DNA of 64,000 nucleotides, from NCBI RefSeq assembly GCF_012926505.1, contig NZ_JABBNT010000002.1, positions 434,001-498,000 on the forward strand, given 5' to 3'. Positions 25,339-34,060 of this stretch are shown in pieces. The stretch's first letter is position 1. Each line of letters opens with the position of its first letter. The translations under genes and the position numbers were made by a program. The DNA is from Pacificispira spongiicola (GTDB lineage: Bacteria > Pseudomonadota > Alphaproteobacteria > UBA8366 > Aestuariispiraceae). The notes under the pieces are model-generated. The model worked only from the letters and a program-made list of their open reading frames with translations, did not search any database and was not told the DNA's origin.

Positions 25339-26463
25339 ATGTCCGATACGAATGGTGCAGGGTCTTCCGACACGCGCGGCGCCGCCGCCCGGCGGAGTGG
25401 CAACCTTAGGGTCGTCACCGTCTTCGCCGGTTTCGCGCTGACCGCTCTATTCATCTATCTGATGGTAATCGCGGAAGCGATCCTTCTGCCCTTCGCCATC
25501 GCTGTCTTCTTCGTCATCCTGCTGGATTCGTTGAGCGAGAGAATCTGCCGCATCAAGATCGGCGGACATTCGCTTCCCGGATGGGTCGGCATGACGATCG
25601 CGGTTCTTATCCTGATCCTAGCCTTTGTCGCGCTTGCCAACCTGATCCGCAGCAATATCGCCGCGGTCAGCGCCGCTCTGCCCGGCTATGAAGAAAATTT
25701 CAAAGGCTATCTGGACCGCATCCTGGCCCTGGTCGGCGCGCAGGAATTGCCCAGCATTCGCGACCTCGCCAACCAGATCGACATGCGCAACACGCTGGGC
25801 AGCATGGTATCCGCCTTGGCGTCGGTAACCGGCAATACGATGACGGTGATCTTCTATATCGTCTTCATCCTGCTGGAACAGGTGACCTTCGGCCGCAAGG
25901 TCGATGCCTTGTTCAAAAACTCGGAAGACAGCCGCCGCGCAAAGGAGATGATCGCGCGGATTTCGAACGACATTCAGAAATATATCGGCCTGAAGACCTT
26001 CGTCAGCGCGATCACCGGGACCCTGTCCTATATCGTCATGTCGCTGGTCGGTGTCGACTTCGCCGCGTTCTGGGCTGTGCTGATTTTCATACTGAATTTC
26101 ATTCCCTATATCGGCTCCCTCGTCGGGGTCGCCTTTCCGGCCGTTCTGACCCTGGTTCAGTTCGGTACGCCGATTCCCTTCATCATCACGACGGTCGTTC
26201 TGGCCAGCGTCCAACTGGCCGTCGGCAATGTGATCGAACCGCGCCTGATGGGCCGGTCCTTGAACCTCAGCCCCCTGGTTATCCTACTGTCTCTGGCTGT
26301 TTTCGGACAGATATGGGGCGTGGCCGGCATGGTCCTGTCCATGCCCTTCATGGTGATCGCGATGATCGTCTGTGCCGGGTTCGAGGCAACCCGTCCGATT
26401 GCCGTACTGCTGTCCGCGACAGGCAATATCGACGGATCGGAAGAGACATCGGACAAGCAATAG
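25339..26463 (+). CDS. AI-2E family transporter (PerM-like)
   Basis: A 374-residue inner-membrane protein with six to eight hydrophobic helices. The family pattern shows in the N-terminal helix pair, the long soluble segment (about 100-190), and the C-terminal IPYIGSLVGVAFPAVLTLVQFG and VIEPRLMGRSLNLSPLVILLSL motifs. Members have been linked to export of autoinducer-2 or to sodium/proton exchange; the substrate here is unknown. It starts 60 bases after gcrA and may share its transcript. Confidence 0.9.
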   Translation: MSDTNGAGSSDTRGAAARRSGNLRVVTVFAGFALTALFIYLMVIAEAILLPFAIAVFFVILLDSLSERICRIKIGGHSLPGWVGMTIAVLILILAFVALANLIRSNIAAVSAALPGYEENFKGYLDRILALVGAQELPSIRDLANQIDMRNTLGSMVSALASVTGNTMTVIFYIVFILLEQVTFGRKVDALFKNSEDSRRAKEMIARISNDIQKYIGLKTFVSAITGTLSYIVMSLVGVDFAAFWAVLIFILNFIPYIGSLVGVAFPAVLTLVQFGTPIPFIITTVVLASVQLAVGNVIEPRLMGRSLNLSPLVILLSLAVFGQIWGVAGMVLSMPFMVIAMIVCAGFEATRPIAVLLSATGNIDGSEETSDKQ

Positions 26464-26548
26464 GCCGTGACGCCGAGGCCCCCTGCGGCCCCTAGCGAAG
26501 TCAAGTAAAAACAGGCCGATTCGTCTTCCCCAAAGCCATTTTTTACTT

Positions 26549-26576
26549 TTGACAGCGACTCCAGCTTCGCTATATC
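26549..26576 (+). promoter_or_regulatory. Candidate nrdA promoter with GANTC in the spacer
   Basis: TTGACA at 26549-26554, 16 bases, then TATATC at 26571-26576. GACTC at 26557-26561 lies inside the spacer and GATTC at 26518-26522 upstream, so methylation by CcrM and GcrA action are plausible. Confidence 0.7.
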
Positions 26577-26582
26577 TTGTGC
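26567..26582 (+). promoter_or_regulatory. NrdR-like box 1
   Basis: Core CTATATCTTG matches nine of ten positions of the NrdR box core CwAtATaTwG and is followed by TG. It overlaps the -10 element. Confidence 0.65.
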
Positions 26583-26596
26583 TTCGCAGCGATGGT

Positions 26597-26612
26597 GATC
26601 GATATCTAGTGG
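26597..26612 (+). promoter_or_regulatory. NrdR-like box 2
   Basis: Core CGATATCTAG (eight of ten consensus positions), followed by TG, 30 bases (three turns) after box 1. The two share C-ATATCT-GTG. Confidence 0.6.
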
Positions 26613-26618
26613 GTGTAC

Positions 26619-26693
26619 ATGAAAATGTACCGTGAACATTCGATCCCCAGCCTGTGGATAACGGGGATACAGACATTCGCATGCGGATGCTGA
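26619..26693 (+). other. Possible leader ORF 1 upstream of nrdA
   Basis: ATG at 26619, 24 codons to TGA at 26691, with AGTGGG upstream. Its start lies in the GAAA hairpin. No homology can be judged; may be chance. Confidence 0.2.
26653..26661 (-). promoter_or_regulatory. DnaA box 1 in nrdA leader
   Basis: TGTGGATAA on the plus strand, i.e. the perfect DnaA box TTATCCACA on the minus strand. Confidence 0.75.
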
Positions 26694-26812
26694 CAGCGGG
26701 ACACGGGACTTCCCCCGGCATGGCGCCAAACGGGCGCCGGGCGGTTTGGAAATCCCAGATGTGGATAACCCCGGGACAACCCCGAAACTGGGGCGAAATT
26801 CGAGGGGCGTGA
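26681..26812 (+). other. Possible leader ORF 2 upstream of nrdA
   Basis: ATG at 26681 starts before the leader ORF 1 stop; 43 codons to TGA at 26810. It includes the second DnaA box. Weak evidence; may be chance. Confidence 0.2.
26760..26768 (-). promoter_or_regulatory. DnaA box 2 in nrdA leader
   Basis: A second perfect TTATCCACA in the same orientation, 107 bases downstream. Both copies are preceded by CCCAG one or two bases away. Confidence 0.75.
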
Positions 26813-26920
26813 CGAAGAGACGATCGCCGGGTCGATATGCCATGACGAGATCGCGAACGATCCGAAGGCATACAGGCGACGCTGAGACATGGGGGTAAGT
26901 AGACAGTGCCGGACGGAACC

Positions 26921-28912
26921 ATGAACACAGCGCAAGAAGACAATCTGCGCCAAAAGGAAATTGCCCGCGAAGCCGCCGCCAAATGGCTGGACGACGCCAA
27001 GGTCAATCGCGCCGCGACGGCTGAGGACGCCGTTGCCGAAGAGGCGGAGATGGACGCGGAGCTACGCGACCTCAAACAGAACGACCATGGCATCCGCGTC
27101 CATGTCGACCGAAGCCGCGACGCGCTGTTGACGGAATTCGGCAAGGCGACGCTGACCGACCGTTATCTGATGCCGGGCGAAAGCTACCAGGACATGTTTG
27201 CGCGCGTGGCAATGCATTACGCCGACGACTCCGCCCATGCCCAGCGCCTCTATGACTATATCTCCAAGCTTTGGTTCATGCCCGCGACGCCGGTTCTGTC
27301 CAATGGCGGGACGAAGCGCGGTCTGCCGATCAGCTGCTTCCTGAACGAAAGCAACGACAGCCTGGAAGGCATTGTCGGTCTGTGGAACGAGAATGTCTGG
27401 CTGGCGGCGCGTGGCGGCGGGATCGGCAGCTATTGGGGCAACCTGCGTTCCATCGGCGAAACGGTCGGCGGGAACGGCAAGACATCCGGCGTCGTGCCCT
27501 TCATTCGCGTCATGGATTCGCTCACCCTGGCGATCAGCCAGGGGTCCCTGCGGCGTGGCTCGGCGGCGGTCTATCTGCCGATCTGGCACCCGGAAGTCGA
27601 GGAGTTCATCGAAATCCGCCGACCGACCGGCGGTGATCCGAACCGCAAGGCGTTGAACCTGCACCACGGGATCGTCATCACCGACGATTTCATGCGCGCG
27701 GTGGAAAACGACGAAGAATGGAAACTGGTTTCGCCGAAAGACCGGGCGACGATCCGCAAGGTCCGCGCCCGCGACCTGTGGATCCGCATCCTGACGGCGC
27801 GTATCGAAACCGGCGAACCCTACATCCTCTACGGCGATCATGTGAACCGGAACCTCCCGGAACATCAGAAGCTCGCCGGTCTGACGGTAAAGACGTCCAA
27901 CCTGTGCTCCGAAATCACGCTGCCGACCGGCATCGACCATCACGGAGAGCAGCGTACGGCGGTCTGCTGCCTGTCCTCCCTCAATCTGGAAAAATATCTG
28001 GAATGGGAAAAGAACGAAGGCTTCGTGCCCGACGTCATGCGTTTCCTGGACAATGTACTGCAGGACTTCATCGACAACGCGCCGGACGATTTCGCCCGCG
28101 CGCGATATTCGGCCATGCGCGAACGCTCCGTCGGCCTCGGTACGATGGGTTTCCATTCCTTCCTGCAAGCCATGATGATTCCGATGGAAGGGGTCATGGC
28201 GAAGGTATGGAACACGCGCATGTTCAAGCACATCCGTGCCCAGGCCGATAAGGCCTCCCGCGATTTGGCGGAAGAGCGCGGCGCCTGCCCGGACGCCGCC
28301 GAATTCGGCATCATGGAACGCTTTTCCAACAAGATGGCGATTGCGCCGACGGCATCCATTTCCATCATCTGCGGCGGTACGTCGCCCGGAATCGAACCGA
28401 TCGCGGCCAACAGCTTCACCCATAAGACGTTGAGCGGTTCGTTCACCGTCCGGAACCGGCACCTGAAGGCGTTGCTGGCGGAAAAAGGCCAGGATAACGA
28501 CGACACGTGGTCCTCGATCTCCGTCAACGAGGGATCGGTTCAACATCTAGACTTCCTCTCCCAGGAAGAAAAAGATGTCTTCAAGACGGCGTTCGAAATC
28601 GACCAGCGCTGGCTGATCGACCATGCCGGCGACCGCACCCCCTTCATCTGCCAGGCGCAGTCGCTGAACGTCTTCCTGCCGGCCGATATCCACAAGCGTG
28701 ACCTGCACCAGTTGCACTTCCGCGCCTGGAAACAGGGCGTGAAGAGCCTGTATTACTGCAGGTCCAAGTCGATCCAACGCGCGGAAGCGGACAGCACCGT
28801 TCGGATTTCCGCCTCCGGTTCCGTCACGGTCCCCTTTGCCGGGCGCGTCAATTCCGGCGACCTGCCGAAGGCGGTTCAGCCTGACTATGAGGAATGCCTG
28901 AGCTGCCAGTAA
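26921..28912 (+). CDS. nrdA: Class I ribonucleotide reductase alpha subunit
   Basis: Reduces ribonucleotides to deoxyribonucleotides for DNA synthesis. 663 residues. Seen in order: GLPISCFLNES (first redox Cys), TSNLCSEITLP (radical Cys and the catalytic Asn/Glu), AVCCLSSLN (second redox Cys), SLYYCRS (radical-relay Tyr pair) and the C-terminal CLSC that exchanges with thioredoxin. No ATP-cone is recognisable in the first 90 residues. These features place it in class I, which needs an NrdB subunit, yet no nrdB is adjacent. The start is uncertain: ATG 26921 is given, but a GTG at 26906 has a better-spaced GGGGGTAAG site. It is a single-gene unit ended by a terminator. Confidence 0.92.
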   Translation: MNTAQEDNLRQKEIAREAAAKWLDDAKVNRAATAEDAVAEEAEMDAELRDLKQNDHGIRVHVDRSRDALLTEFGKATLTDRYLMPGESYQDMFARVAMHYADDSAHAQRLYDYISKLWFMPATPVLSNGGTKRGLPISCFLNESNDSLEGIVGLWNENVWLAARGGGIGSYWGNLRSIGETVGGNGKTSGVVPFIRVMDSLTLAISQGSLRRGSAAVYLPIWHPEVEEFIEIRRPTGGDPNRKALNLHHGIVITDDFMRAVENDEEWKLVSPKDRATIRKVRARDLWIRILTARIETGEPYILYGDHVNRNLPEHQKLAGLTVKTSNLCSEITLPTGIDHHGEQRTAVCCLSSLNLEKYLEWEKNEGFVPDVMRFLDNVLQDFIDNAPDDFARARYSAMRERSVGLGTMGFHSFLQAMMIPMEGVMAKVWNTRMFKHIRAQADKASRDLAEERGACPDAAEFGIMERFSNKMAIAPTASISIICGGTSPGIEPIAANSFTHKTLSGSFTVRNRHLKALLAEKGQDNDDTWSSISVNEGSVQHLDFLSQEEKDVFKTAFEIDQRWLIDHAGDRTPFICQAQSLNVFLPADIHKRDLHQLHFRAWKQGVKSLYYCRSKSIQRAEADSTVRISASGSVTVPFAGRVNSGDLPKAVQPDYEECLSCQ

Positions 28913-28939
28913 CGCTCAGGCCTACCAATCCAAACAGAA

Positions 28940-28970
28940 ACCCCGCGCCAGCCGCGGGGTTTTCTTTTTC
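28940..28970 (+). terminator. Rho-independent terminator after nrdA
   Basis: Eight-base GC-rich stem (28940-28947 with 28953-28960) followed by a T-rich stretch TTTCTTTTT. Confidence 0.93.
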
Positions 28971-29000
28971 TACTTGGCGACAGGATTCGCGGCGATACAT

Positions 29001-30386
29001 TCAGCGTTTCGGAAAGGCGGCCTTCACCGTTGTTCCCTCACCGACTTGGCTGTTGATGGAAATAGTACCGCCGTGCAACTCGATCAGGCGCTTGGAAATG
29101 CTGAGCCCCAGACCGTTGCCCCGTTCACCGCCATCCGGCACCTGCTTTCCGGATACAAAGGGATCGAACACCGTCGCCATACGGTCGCTGGAAATCCCCG
29201 CGCCGGTATCGATCACTTTGAAACCGACGGTGCCGTCACCCAATTCCCCAAGAATAACCCGGACTTTCCCGCCATTCGGTGTGAACCGCAGGGCGTTCGC
29301 GATCAAATTGATCATGATCTGTTTCAGCTTGGTCTCGTCGCCTAGAATCCAAGCGCCGGCCCCAAGCGTTTCAATGCGCAGATCGATCTCCTTCTCAACA
29401 GCCAGCCCACCAAGGATATCGATACAACTGTCGGCGACCGCGCGCAGGTCTACCCGCCGACTGTCCATCCGCTCAAATCCCGCATCGCTGCGGCTGATAT
29501 CCAGAATACTGCCGGCCAGTTCATTCAGGTACCGGGCGCTGCGCGAGATCGTCGCCGCATAGTCCTTGTAGCGCGGGTCCCCAAGCGGGCCCCAGATTTC
29601 AGCCTCGATCGACTCCGAAAAGCCGGTGATCGCATTCAGTGGAGCGCGCAGGTCGTGTCCCAGCATCGCAAAGCTGTCGGATTTCAGCTTTTCGGCCAGC
29701 AGCGCGTCATTCCTGGCCTGTTCCAGACGTTCCGCCAGGGCCTGCTTTTCATAGCCCAACCGTGTTTCCGCCAATCGGGACTTCGCCGTAACATGCCCCC
29801 ATGCCCAAACGACGATAAAATACACGCAGCCCATGCCCGCGACGGCCCAATATTCCGGCGGGTCGTAAAGAAGGAACCCCGAAATCGCGCCGATCCCGAC
29901 CGGAATCGAATAAAGCCGAAAGGCGACGATATCGCTGGTAAGCGTAAACACTGCCCCCGCGAGCATGCCGCACGTCGCGAGACCGATGACCATCAACTGA
30001 TCCTGCGGAACCAGCCCGGATACCGTCGACAACCCAAGACTGCACCACAGGATACCGCTGAACAGGACACTGCCCCGAAGCAGAATGTCACACAGCCTGT
30101 TGTCGCCAGGCTCCTCCGGGGCAATAAAATATCGGGCTGCGAGGCGCCTGACGATCGTCGCCCCCCCCATTGCCGCCAACCATGCCAGGATAACCGGCGC
30201 GGGAAAGACGCCCCAAACCGATATCGCCACGAATCCGGCCACCGCGACATTCGCCACTGCCGGAAGCGACGACCCATGCAACGATTGTCTCAGTTTGTAT
30301 TGTACCCTCACTTCAAGATTTTCCTGATCCAGGTTCCGAATGGAACCCGGTCCAAAATCTGTCGTGTCTTGGGGGTCAGTCGTCAT
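29001..30386 (-). CDS. Membrane-bound sensor histidine kinase
   Basis: 461 residues. The N-terminal 215 or so residues contain about six hydrophobic helices forming an integral-membrane sensor of no clearly named type. A short coiled coil (EKQALAERLEQARNDALLAEKL) leads to the H-box MLGHDLRAPLNAITGFSE and an HATPase domain with LMINLIANALRFTP-type N-box (IMINLIANALRFTP), DTGAGIS and GNGLGLSISKRLIE. No receiver is attached and no response-regulator gene is adjacent, so it is an orphan kinase. ATG at 30386 is chosen; an upstream TTG at 30446 is unlikely. gmhA-like gene lies 182 bases upstream on the same strand. Confidence 0.9.
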   Translation of the reverse strand: MTTDPQDTTDFGPGSIRNLDQENLEVRVQYKLRQSLHGSSLPAVANVAVAGFVAISVWGVFPAPVILAWLAAMGGATIVRRLAARYFIAPEEPGDNRLCDILLRGSVLFSGILWCSLGLSTVSGLVPQDQLMVIGLATCGMLAGAVFTLTSDIVAFRLYSIPVGIGAISGFLLYDPPEYWAVAGMGCVYFIVVWAWGHVTAKSRLAETRLGYEKQALAERLEQARNDALLAEKLKSDSFAMLGHDLRAPLNAITGFSESIEAEIWGPLGDPRYKDYAATISRSARYLNELAGSILDISRSDAGFERMDSRRVDLRAVADSCIDILGGLAVEKEIDLRIETLGAGAWILGDETKLKQIMINLIANALRFTPNGGKVRVILGELGDGTVGFKVIDTGAGISSDRMATVFDPFVSGKQVPDGGERGNGLGLSISKRLIELHGGTISINSQVGEGTTVKAAFPKR

Positions 30387-30568
30387 TAACCACGTGCTTC
30401 CGGCGGGCTGTCCCAGATAGATACGAAACCTAGCGTAGCAGTCCAATGTCCGGGAACGGAGTCTATTTTCTAAAAAACGTACATTTGAACCATCTGAAAT
30501 AATAATCGCAAAACGAGTATTTCATAGTGCAAGGACACCGCCGAGGCGATAAGCAGCAGATTGTTATG

Positions 30569-31159
30569 TTAAGGGGACGGCACCAAACCCAGATCGATTT
30601 CCAACGCCCCGCACAGCATTTGCCCGATCAGGATGTGCATCTCCTGAATTCGGGCCGTGGTTTCGGAAGGAACGACGATCATAGGATTCGCAAGCCCTTT
30701 AAGATCGCCGCCGTCCCGACCGGTCAACGCCGCCGCGACAAGGCCGTTATTCCGAGCCGTTTCAAGCGCACGGGTCACATTTGGGCTTTTCCCTGAGGTC
30801 GTAATACCGAAGGCAATATCGCCTTCCCGACCAAGCGCTTCAATCTGACGGGAAAAAAGATGTTCAAAACCGAGATCGTTGCCCGCGGCGGTCAGGGTTG
30901 ATGTATCCGTCGTCAGGGCGATCGCCGCAATGGGCTTGCGGCTGCGGCAATAGCGAACGGTCAGTTCCGTCGCCAGGTGTTGCGCGTCGCCGGCGCTGCC
31001 GCCGTTCCCAAAGAAAAGGATCTTACCACCGCGCCGAATGCAGTCGGCCCAAGCGCGGCGCATTTTTTCAATATCGTCACGACATGCGGTACGGGTCCTT
31101 TCGAGGACCGCAGCATGTTCGGAAAATTCATCGTCGAAATAAGTAACCGGAAGCGTCAT
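30569..31159 (-). CDS. SIS-domain phosphosugar isomerase, GmhA-like
   Basis: 196 residues with one sugar-isomerase (SIS) domain: GKILFFGNGGSAGDAQHLATELTVRY, ALTTDTSTLTAAGNDLGFEHLFSRQ and GITTSGKSPNVTRAL. These match GmhA, which makes D-glycero-D-manno-heptose 7-phosphate from sedoheptulose 7-phosphate for LPS core heptose; the related DiaA proteins, which bind DnaA, share the fold. No other heptose gene is nearby, so the GmhA assignment is probable but not certain. ATG at 31159 fits the family start. Confidence 0.82.
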   Translation of the reverse strand: MTLPVTYFDDEFSEHAAVLERTRTACRDDIEKMRRAWADCIRRGGKILFFGNGGSAGDAQHLATELTVRYCRSRKPIAAIALTTDTSTLTAAGNDLGFEHLFSRQIEALGREGDIAFGITTSGKSPNVTRALETARNNGLVAAALTGRDGGDLKGLANPMIVVPSETTARIQEMHILIGQMLCGALEIDLGLVPSP

Positions 31160-31291
31160 GGCGCGCAGACTACGCCGACGCCACAAGCCGTACAAGCGCC
31201 TAATGGATAGACACAATCTGGCCCATATACGGACGTGCGATCGACCGAAATCCGGTGCGTTCCGAGCAAACCATACACCCCGAAACGGCGG

Positions 31292-32497
31292 TTAGCGCAC
31301 CAGGACCTGTTCTATCCGTTCCAGCGCCCAATCGACCTGATCGCGGGTGATGATCAACGGCGGCGCGAAGCGAATCGTATGCTCATGCGTTTCCTTGGCC
31401 AGCAGGCCCTTTTCCTTCAGGCTCTGGCAATATTGGCGTGCCCCGCCCGCTTCCGGGTGGAACTCCACCGCGAGCATCAGGCCGCGCCCGCGGACCTCCT
31501 TGATCGCGTTGTTCCGGATCGATTCCAGGCCCTGCTTGAAATACGCGCCCTGGTCGGCGGAATTTTCGATCATGCCTTCCTCAACCAGAACCTTCATCGC
31601 TTCCCGCGCAATCGCGCAGGCCAGCGGGTTGCCACCGAATGTGCTGCCATGCTGCCCCGGTTGCAGAACGCCCAGAACCTCCGAATTCGAGAGCACAGCC
31701 GAAATCGGATAGAACCCGCCGGAAAGCGCCTTCCCGACCAGGGTCAAGTCGGCCTCAATGCCCTCGTGTTCTTCAGCCAAAAGTTTCCCGGTCCGCCCCA
31801 GGCCGGTTTGAATTTCATCCAGGATCAGAACGACGTTGTTGCGCGTGCAGATGTCCCGCGCGGCGCGCAGATAGCCTTCCGGCGGGATCACGACACCGGC
31901 CTCCCCCTGGATCGGTTCGACCAGGAAGCCGACCGTATTCGGGGTAATCGCGTCTTCCAGCGCTTGCGCATCGCCGAAGGGCACGACCTTGAAGCCCGGT
32001 GCGAAGGGGCCGAAATTCCGGCGTGCCTCCGGGTCCGTGGAGAAACCGACGATGGTCAGCGTGCGGCCATGGAAATTGTCGGAACAGACGATGATTTCCG
32101 CCTTGTCCGCCGGGACGCCCTTCACCTCGTAGCCCCATTTGCGCACGCATTTGATCGCGCTTTCCACGGCCTCCGCGCCGCTGTTCATCGGCAGCACCTT
32201 GTGGGAATTCGTCAGTGCGCAGATTTCTTCGTAAAACGGCGCCAGTTGATCGTTGCGGAAGGCCCGCGACGTCAGCGGCAGGCGCGACGCCTGTTCCACC
32301 ATCGCCTTCAGGATGCGCGGATGGCAATGCCCCTGATTGACGGCCGAATAGGCGGACAGGCAATCCAGATATTTGTTCCCGTCGACATCCCAGACGTGAA
32401 CGCCTTCCCCTTTCGACAGGACGACGTCCAGCGGCTTGTAGTTATGCGCGCCGAGTTCGTGTTCGACGGAGATGAAGTCGGTGGGGATCGCGTTCAT
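31292..32497 (-). CDS. rocD: Ornithine aminotransferase
   Basis: Converts ornithine and 2-oxoglutarate to glutamate semialdehyde and glutamate; a PLP-dependent class III aminotransferase. Visible: [38 protein letters not shown] and the PLP lysine in [16 protein letters not shown]. 401 residues is normal. It follows rocF by 15 bases, so arginase and ornithine aminotransferase act in sequence for arginine catabolism. An in-frame GTG at 32506 is an alternative start. Confidence 0.95.
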   Translation of the reverse strand: MNAIPTDFISVEHELGAHNYKPLDVVLSKGEGVHVWDVDGNKYLDCLSAYSAVNQGHCHPRILKAMVEQASRLPLTSRAFRNDQLAPFYEEICALTNSHKVLPMNSGAEAVESAIKCVRKWGYEVKGVPADKAEIIVCSDNFHGRTLTIVGFSTDPEARRNFGPFAPGFKVVPFGDAQALEDAITPNTVGFLVEPIQGEAGVVIPPEGYLRAARDICTRNNVVLILDEIQTGLGRTGKLLAEEHEGIEADLTLVGKALSGGFYPISAVLSNSEVLGVLQPGQHGSTFGGNPLACAIAREAMKVLVEEGMIENSADQGAYFKQGLESIRNNAIKEVRGRGLMLAVEFHPEAGGARQYCQSLKEKGLLAKETHEHTIRFAPPLIITRDQVDWALERIEQVLVR

Positions 32498-32512
32498 GAG
32501 GGTCACTTTCTG

Positions 32513-33472
32513 TCAAAGCGCCGCGTCGTGGCGGCTGAGAATCTGTTGGCCAAACAGGCTTTCGACCAAATCGACGGTCAGGTCGGCCGTCGCGTTGCGA
32601 ATGTCGTAGGCCGGGTTCAATTCCATCAGGTCGAGAGACCGCATCAACCCGCTGTCATGGATCATTTCCATACAGAGCTGCGCCTCCCGGTATGTCGGGC
32701 CGCCGGGAACCGTCGTCCCCACGCCGGGCGCGATGGACGGGTCCAGGAAATCCACGTCGAAGCTGACATGAACGTGCCCGCCCAGACCTTTCAGCAGATA
32801 CAGCGCCTCTTCCATCGTATGGCGCATGCCGTTTTCGTCGATGCGGCGCATGTCGTGCACTTCCATGCCGGAGGACACGACCAAGCGCTTTTCGACCGCA
32901 TCGACGGAGCGAATACCGATCTGAACCACGCGTTCCGGGTCCAAAAAGGGCGTGGCAGGCCCCAGATCGACCAGACCTTTCGGGCCGTGTCCCGTCGCGA
33001 CCGCCAACGGCATGCCGTGGATATTGCCGGACGGCGAGACCTCTGCCGTGTTGTAATCCGCATGCGCGTCCAGCCAGAGGACGGAATAGGCCTCTCCCCG
33101 CGCCGCACAATATTGCGCCAGACCGGCCAGCGATCCGATGGCGAGGCAGTGATCGCCGCCCAACAGAATCGGGAACTTGTCGTCCTCCAGGATGCCCCGC
33201 ACCCCGTCCCGGACGGAAGTACACCATTCGACGACCTCAGGCAGGTGACGGTAACCGTCGACCGGCGGCTGGTCCGGATTGACCGGTCCGTTCAGATTGC
33301 CGCGATCCTCGACCGAGTAGCCCAGGCGTTCCAACGCCTGCTTCAATCCGGCGACACGCAGCGCCTCCGGCCCCATGGACCCGCCGCGATGACCCGCCCC
33401 GATATCCGTCGGCGCCCCGATCAGCGCCAGACTGGGTTTCCTGACGACAGATTCTTTTGCCAGATTATCCAT
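32513..33472 (-). CDS. rocF: Arginase
   Basis: Hydrolyses arginine to ornithine and urea with a two-manganese centre. Metal-binding motifs are in place: GGDHCLA, WLDAHADYN and SFDVDFLDPSIAPGVGT. 319 residues, as expected. It heads the rocF-rocD operon and is divergent from an Lrp-type regulator at 33590, with a perfect palindrome between them. No urease genes are present in the window. Confidence 0.96.
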   Translation of the reverse strand: MDNLAKESVVRKPSLALIGAPTDIGAGHRGGSMGPEALRVAGLKQALERLGYSVEDRGNLNGPVNPDQPPVDGYRHLPEVVEWCTSVRDGVRGILEDDKFPILLGGDHCLAIGSLAGLAQYCAARGEAYSVLWLDAHADYNTAEVSPSGNIHGMPLAVATGHGPKGLVDLGPATPFLDPERVVQIGIRSVDAVEKRLVVSSGMEVHDMRRIDENGMRHTMEEALYLLKGLGGHVHVSFDVDFLDPSIAPGVGTTVPGGPTYREAQLCMEMIHDSGLMRSLDLMELNPAYDIRNATADLTVDLVESLFGQQILSRHDAAL

Positions 33473-33553
33473 GCTTCTTTAATCTTCCTTCCCGGATTTC
33501 CGAGAATATGCCAGAGAACGCCCGAAATTTCCCATTTTTCTAGGGGCTTTCTT

Positions 33554-33568
33554 CAGCAGATTCTGCTG
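33554..33568. promoter_or_regulatory. Palindrome in the rocF-lrp divergent region
   Basis: CAGCAG-ATT-CTGCTG, perfect six-base arms, 22 bases before the lrp-type start. Likely operator for that regulator; its centre also contains GATTC. Confidence 0.6.
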
Positions 33569-33589
33569 CACACAAAAGGTACCCAAACC

Positions 33590-34060
33590 ATGAGCCTAGA
33601 CCGGACCGATCTAAAGATCGTCACCGCCGTGCACCGTGATGGGCGGATCACCAATCAGGCCCTTTCGGATACGGTCGGGCTGTCCCCCAGCCCCTGCCTG
33701 CAACGGTTTCGTCGGCTGGAACGGGAGGGCCTAATCGGTCCGTTCCGCGCCGATGTCGATCTCGACCGCCTGTGCCCCAATGTCATGGTGCTGACGACGG
33801 TCAGCCTGGACGCGGCGGATCATGCGGACTATCGCGCCTTCGAAGCGCAAGTCGACGCGATCCCCGAAATCGTCCAATGCTTCAAGGTCAGCGGCGATTT
33901 CGACTATATGCTCTGGTTCGTCTGCCGCAGCGTCGCAGATTACCACGAAATCAGCGAAAAGCAGATCGAGGATGGGGTGGTAAAGGTCCGTATCTCCAGC
34001 CATGTCGTGCTGGACAGAACGAAAGATTTCGACGGCTTCCCGCTGGAGAAACTGCTTTAA
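33590..34060 (+). CDS. Lrp/AsnC-family regulator, probable control of arginine catabolism
   Basis: 156 residues: N-terminal helix-turn-helix (LDRTDLKIVTAVHRDGRITNQALSDTVGLSPSPCLQRFRRLEREGLI) and C-terminal RAM ligand-binding domain (IPEIVQCFKVSGDFDYMLWFVCRSVADYHEI). Divergent orientation to rocF-rocD suggests it activates them in response to arginine or ornithine (inference). Start ATG at 33590 fits the family. Four bases of its end overlap the convergent trans-sulfuration gene. Confidence 0.92.
   Translation: MSLDRTDLKIVTAVHRDGRITNQALSDTVGLSPSPCLQRFRRLEREGLIGPFRADVDLDRLCPNVMVLTTVSLDAADHADYRAFEAQVDAIPEIVQCFKVSGDFDYMLWFVCRSVADYHEISEKQIEDGVVKVRISSHVVLDRTKDFDGFPLEKLL

Larger units (their letters stand above)
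26464..26920. other. 457-base nrdA control region and leader
   Basis: Contains a sigma-70-like promoter with two NrdR-like boxes, two GANTC sites, two DnaA boxes, a perfect six-base hairpin with GAAA loop (26614-26629) and two overlapping short reading frames. No B12-riboswitch signature (CAGGA-x-CCTGCC-type box) was found. Confidence 0.75.

Noticed and set aside
26583-26920. Possible cobalamin riboswitch in the nrdA leader
   Set aside because: No B12-box or conserved junction sequence is visible, and the enzyme is class I, which does not use B12.
27062-28546. A 494-codon open frame antisense to nrdA
   Set aside because: A codon-bias shadow of a well-supported gene; no motif in the translation.
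31235-34060. A 941-codon open frame on the plus strand across the rocD-rocF region
   Set aside because: Everything before 33590 is antisense to rocD and rocF, which have complete family motifs; only the last 156 codons are the Lrp regulator.
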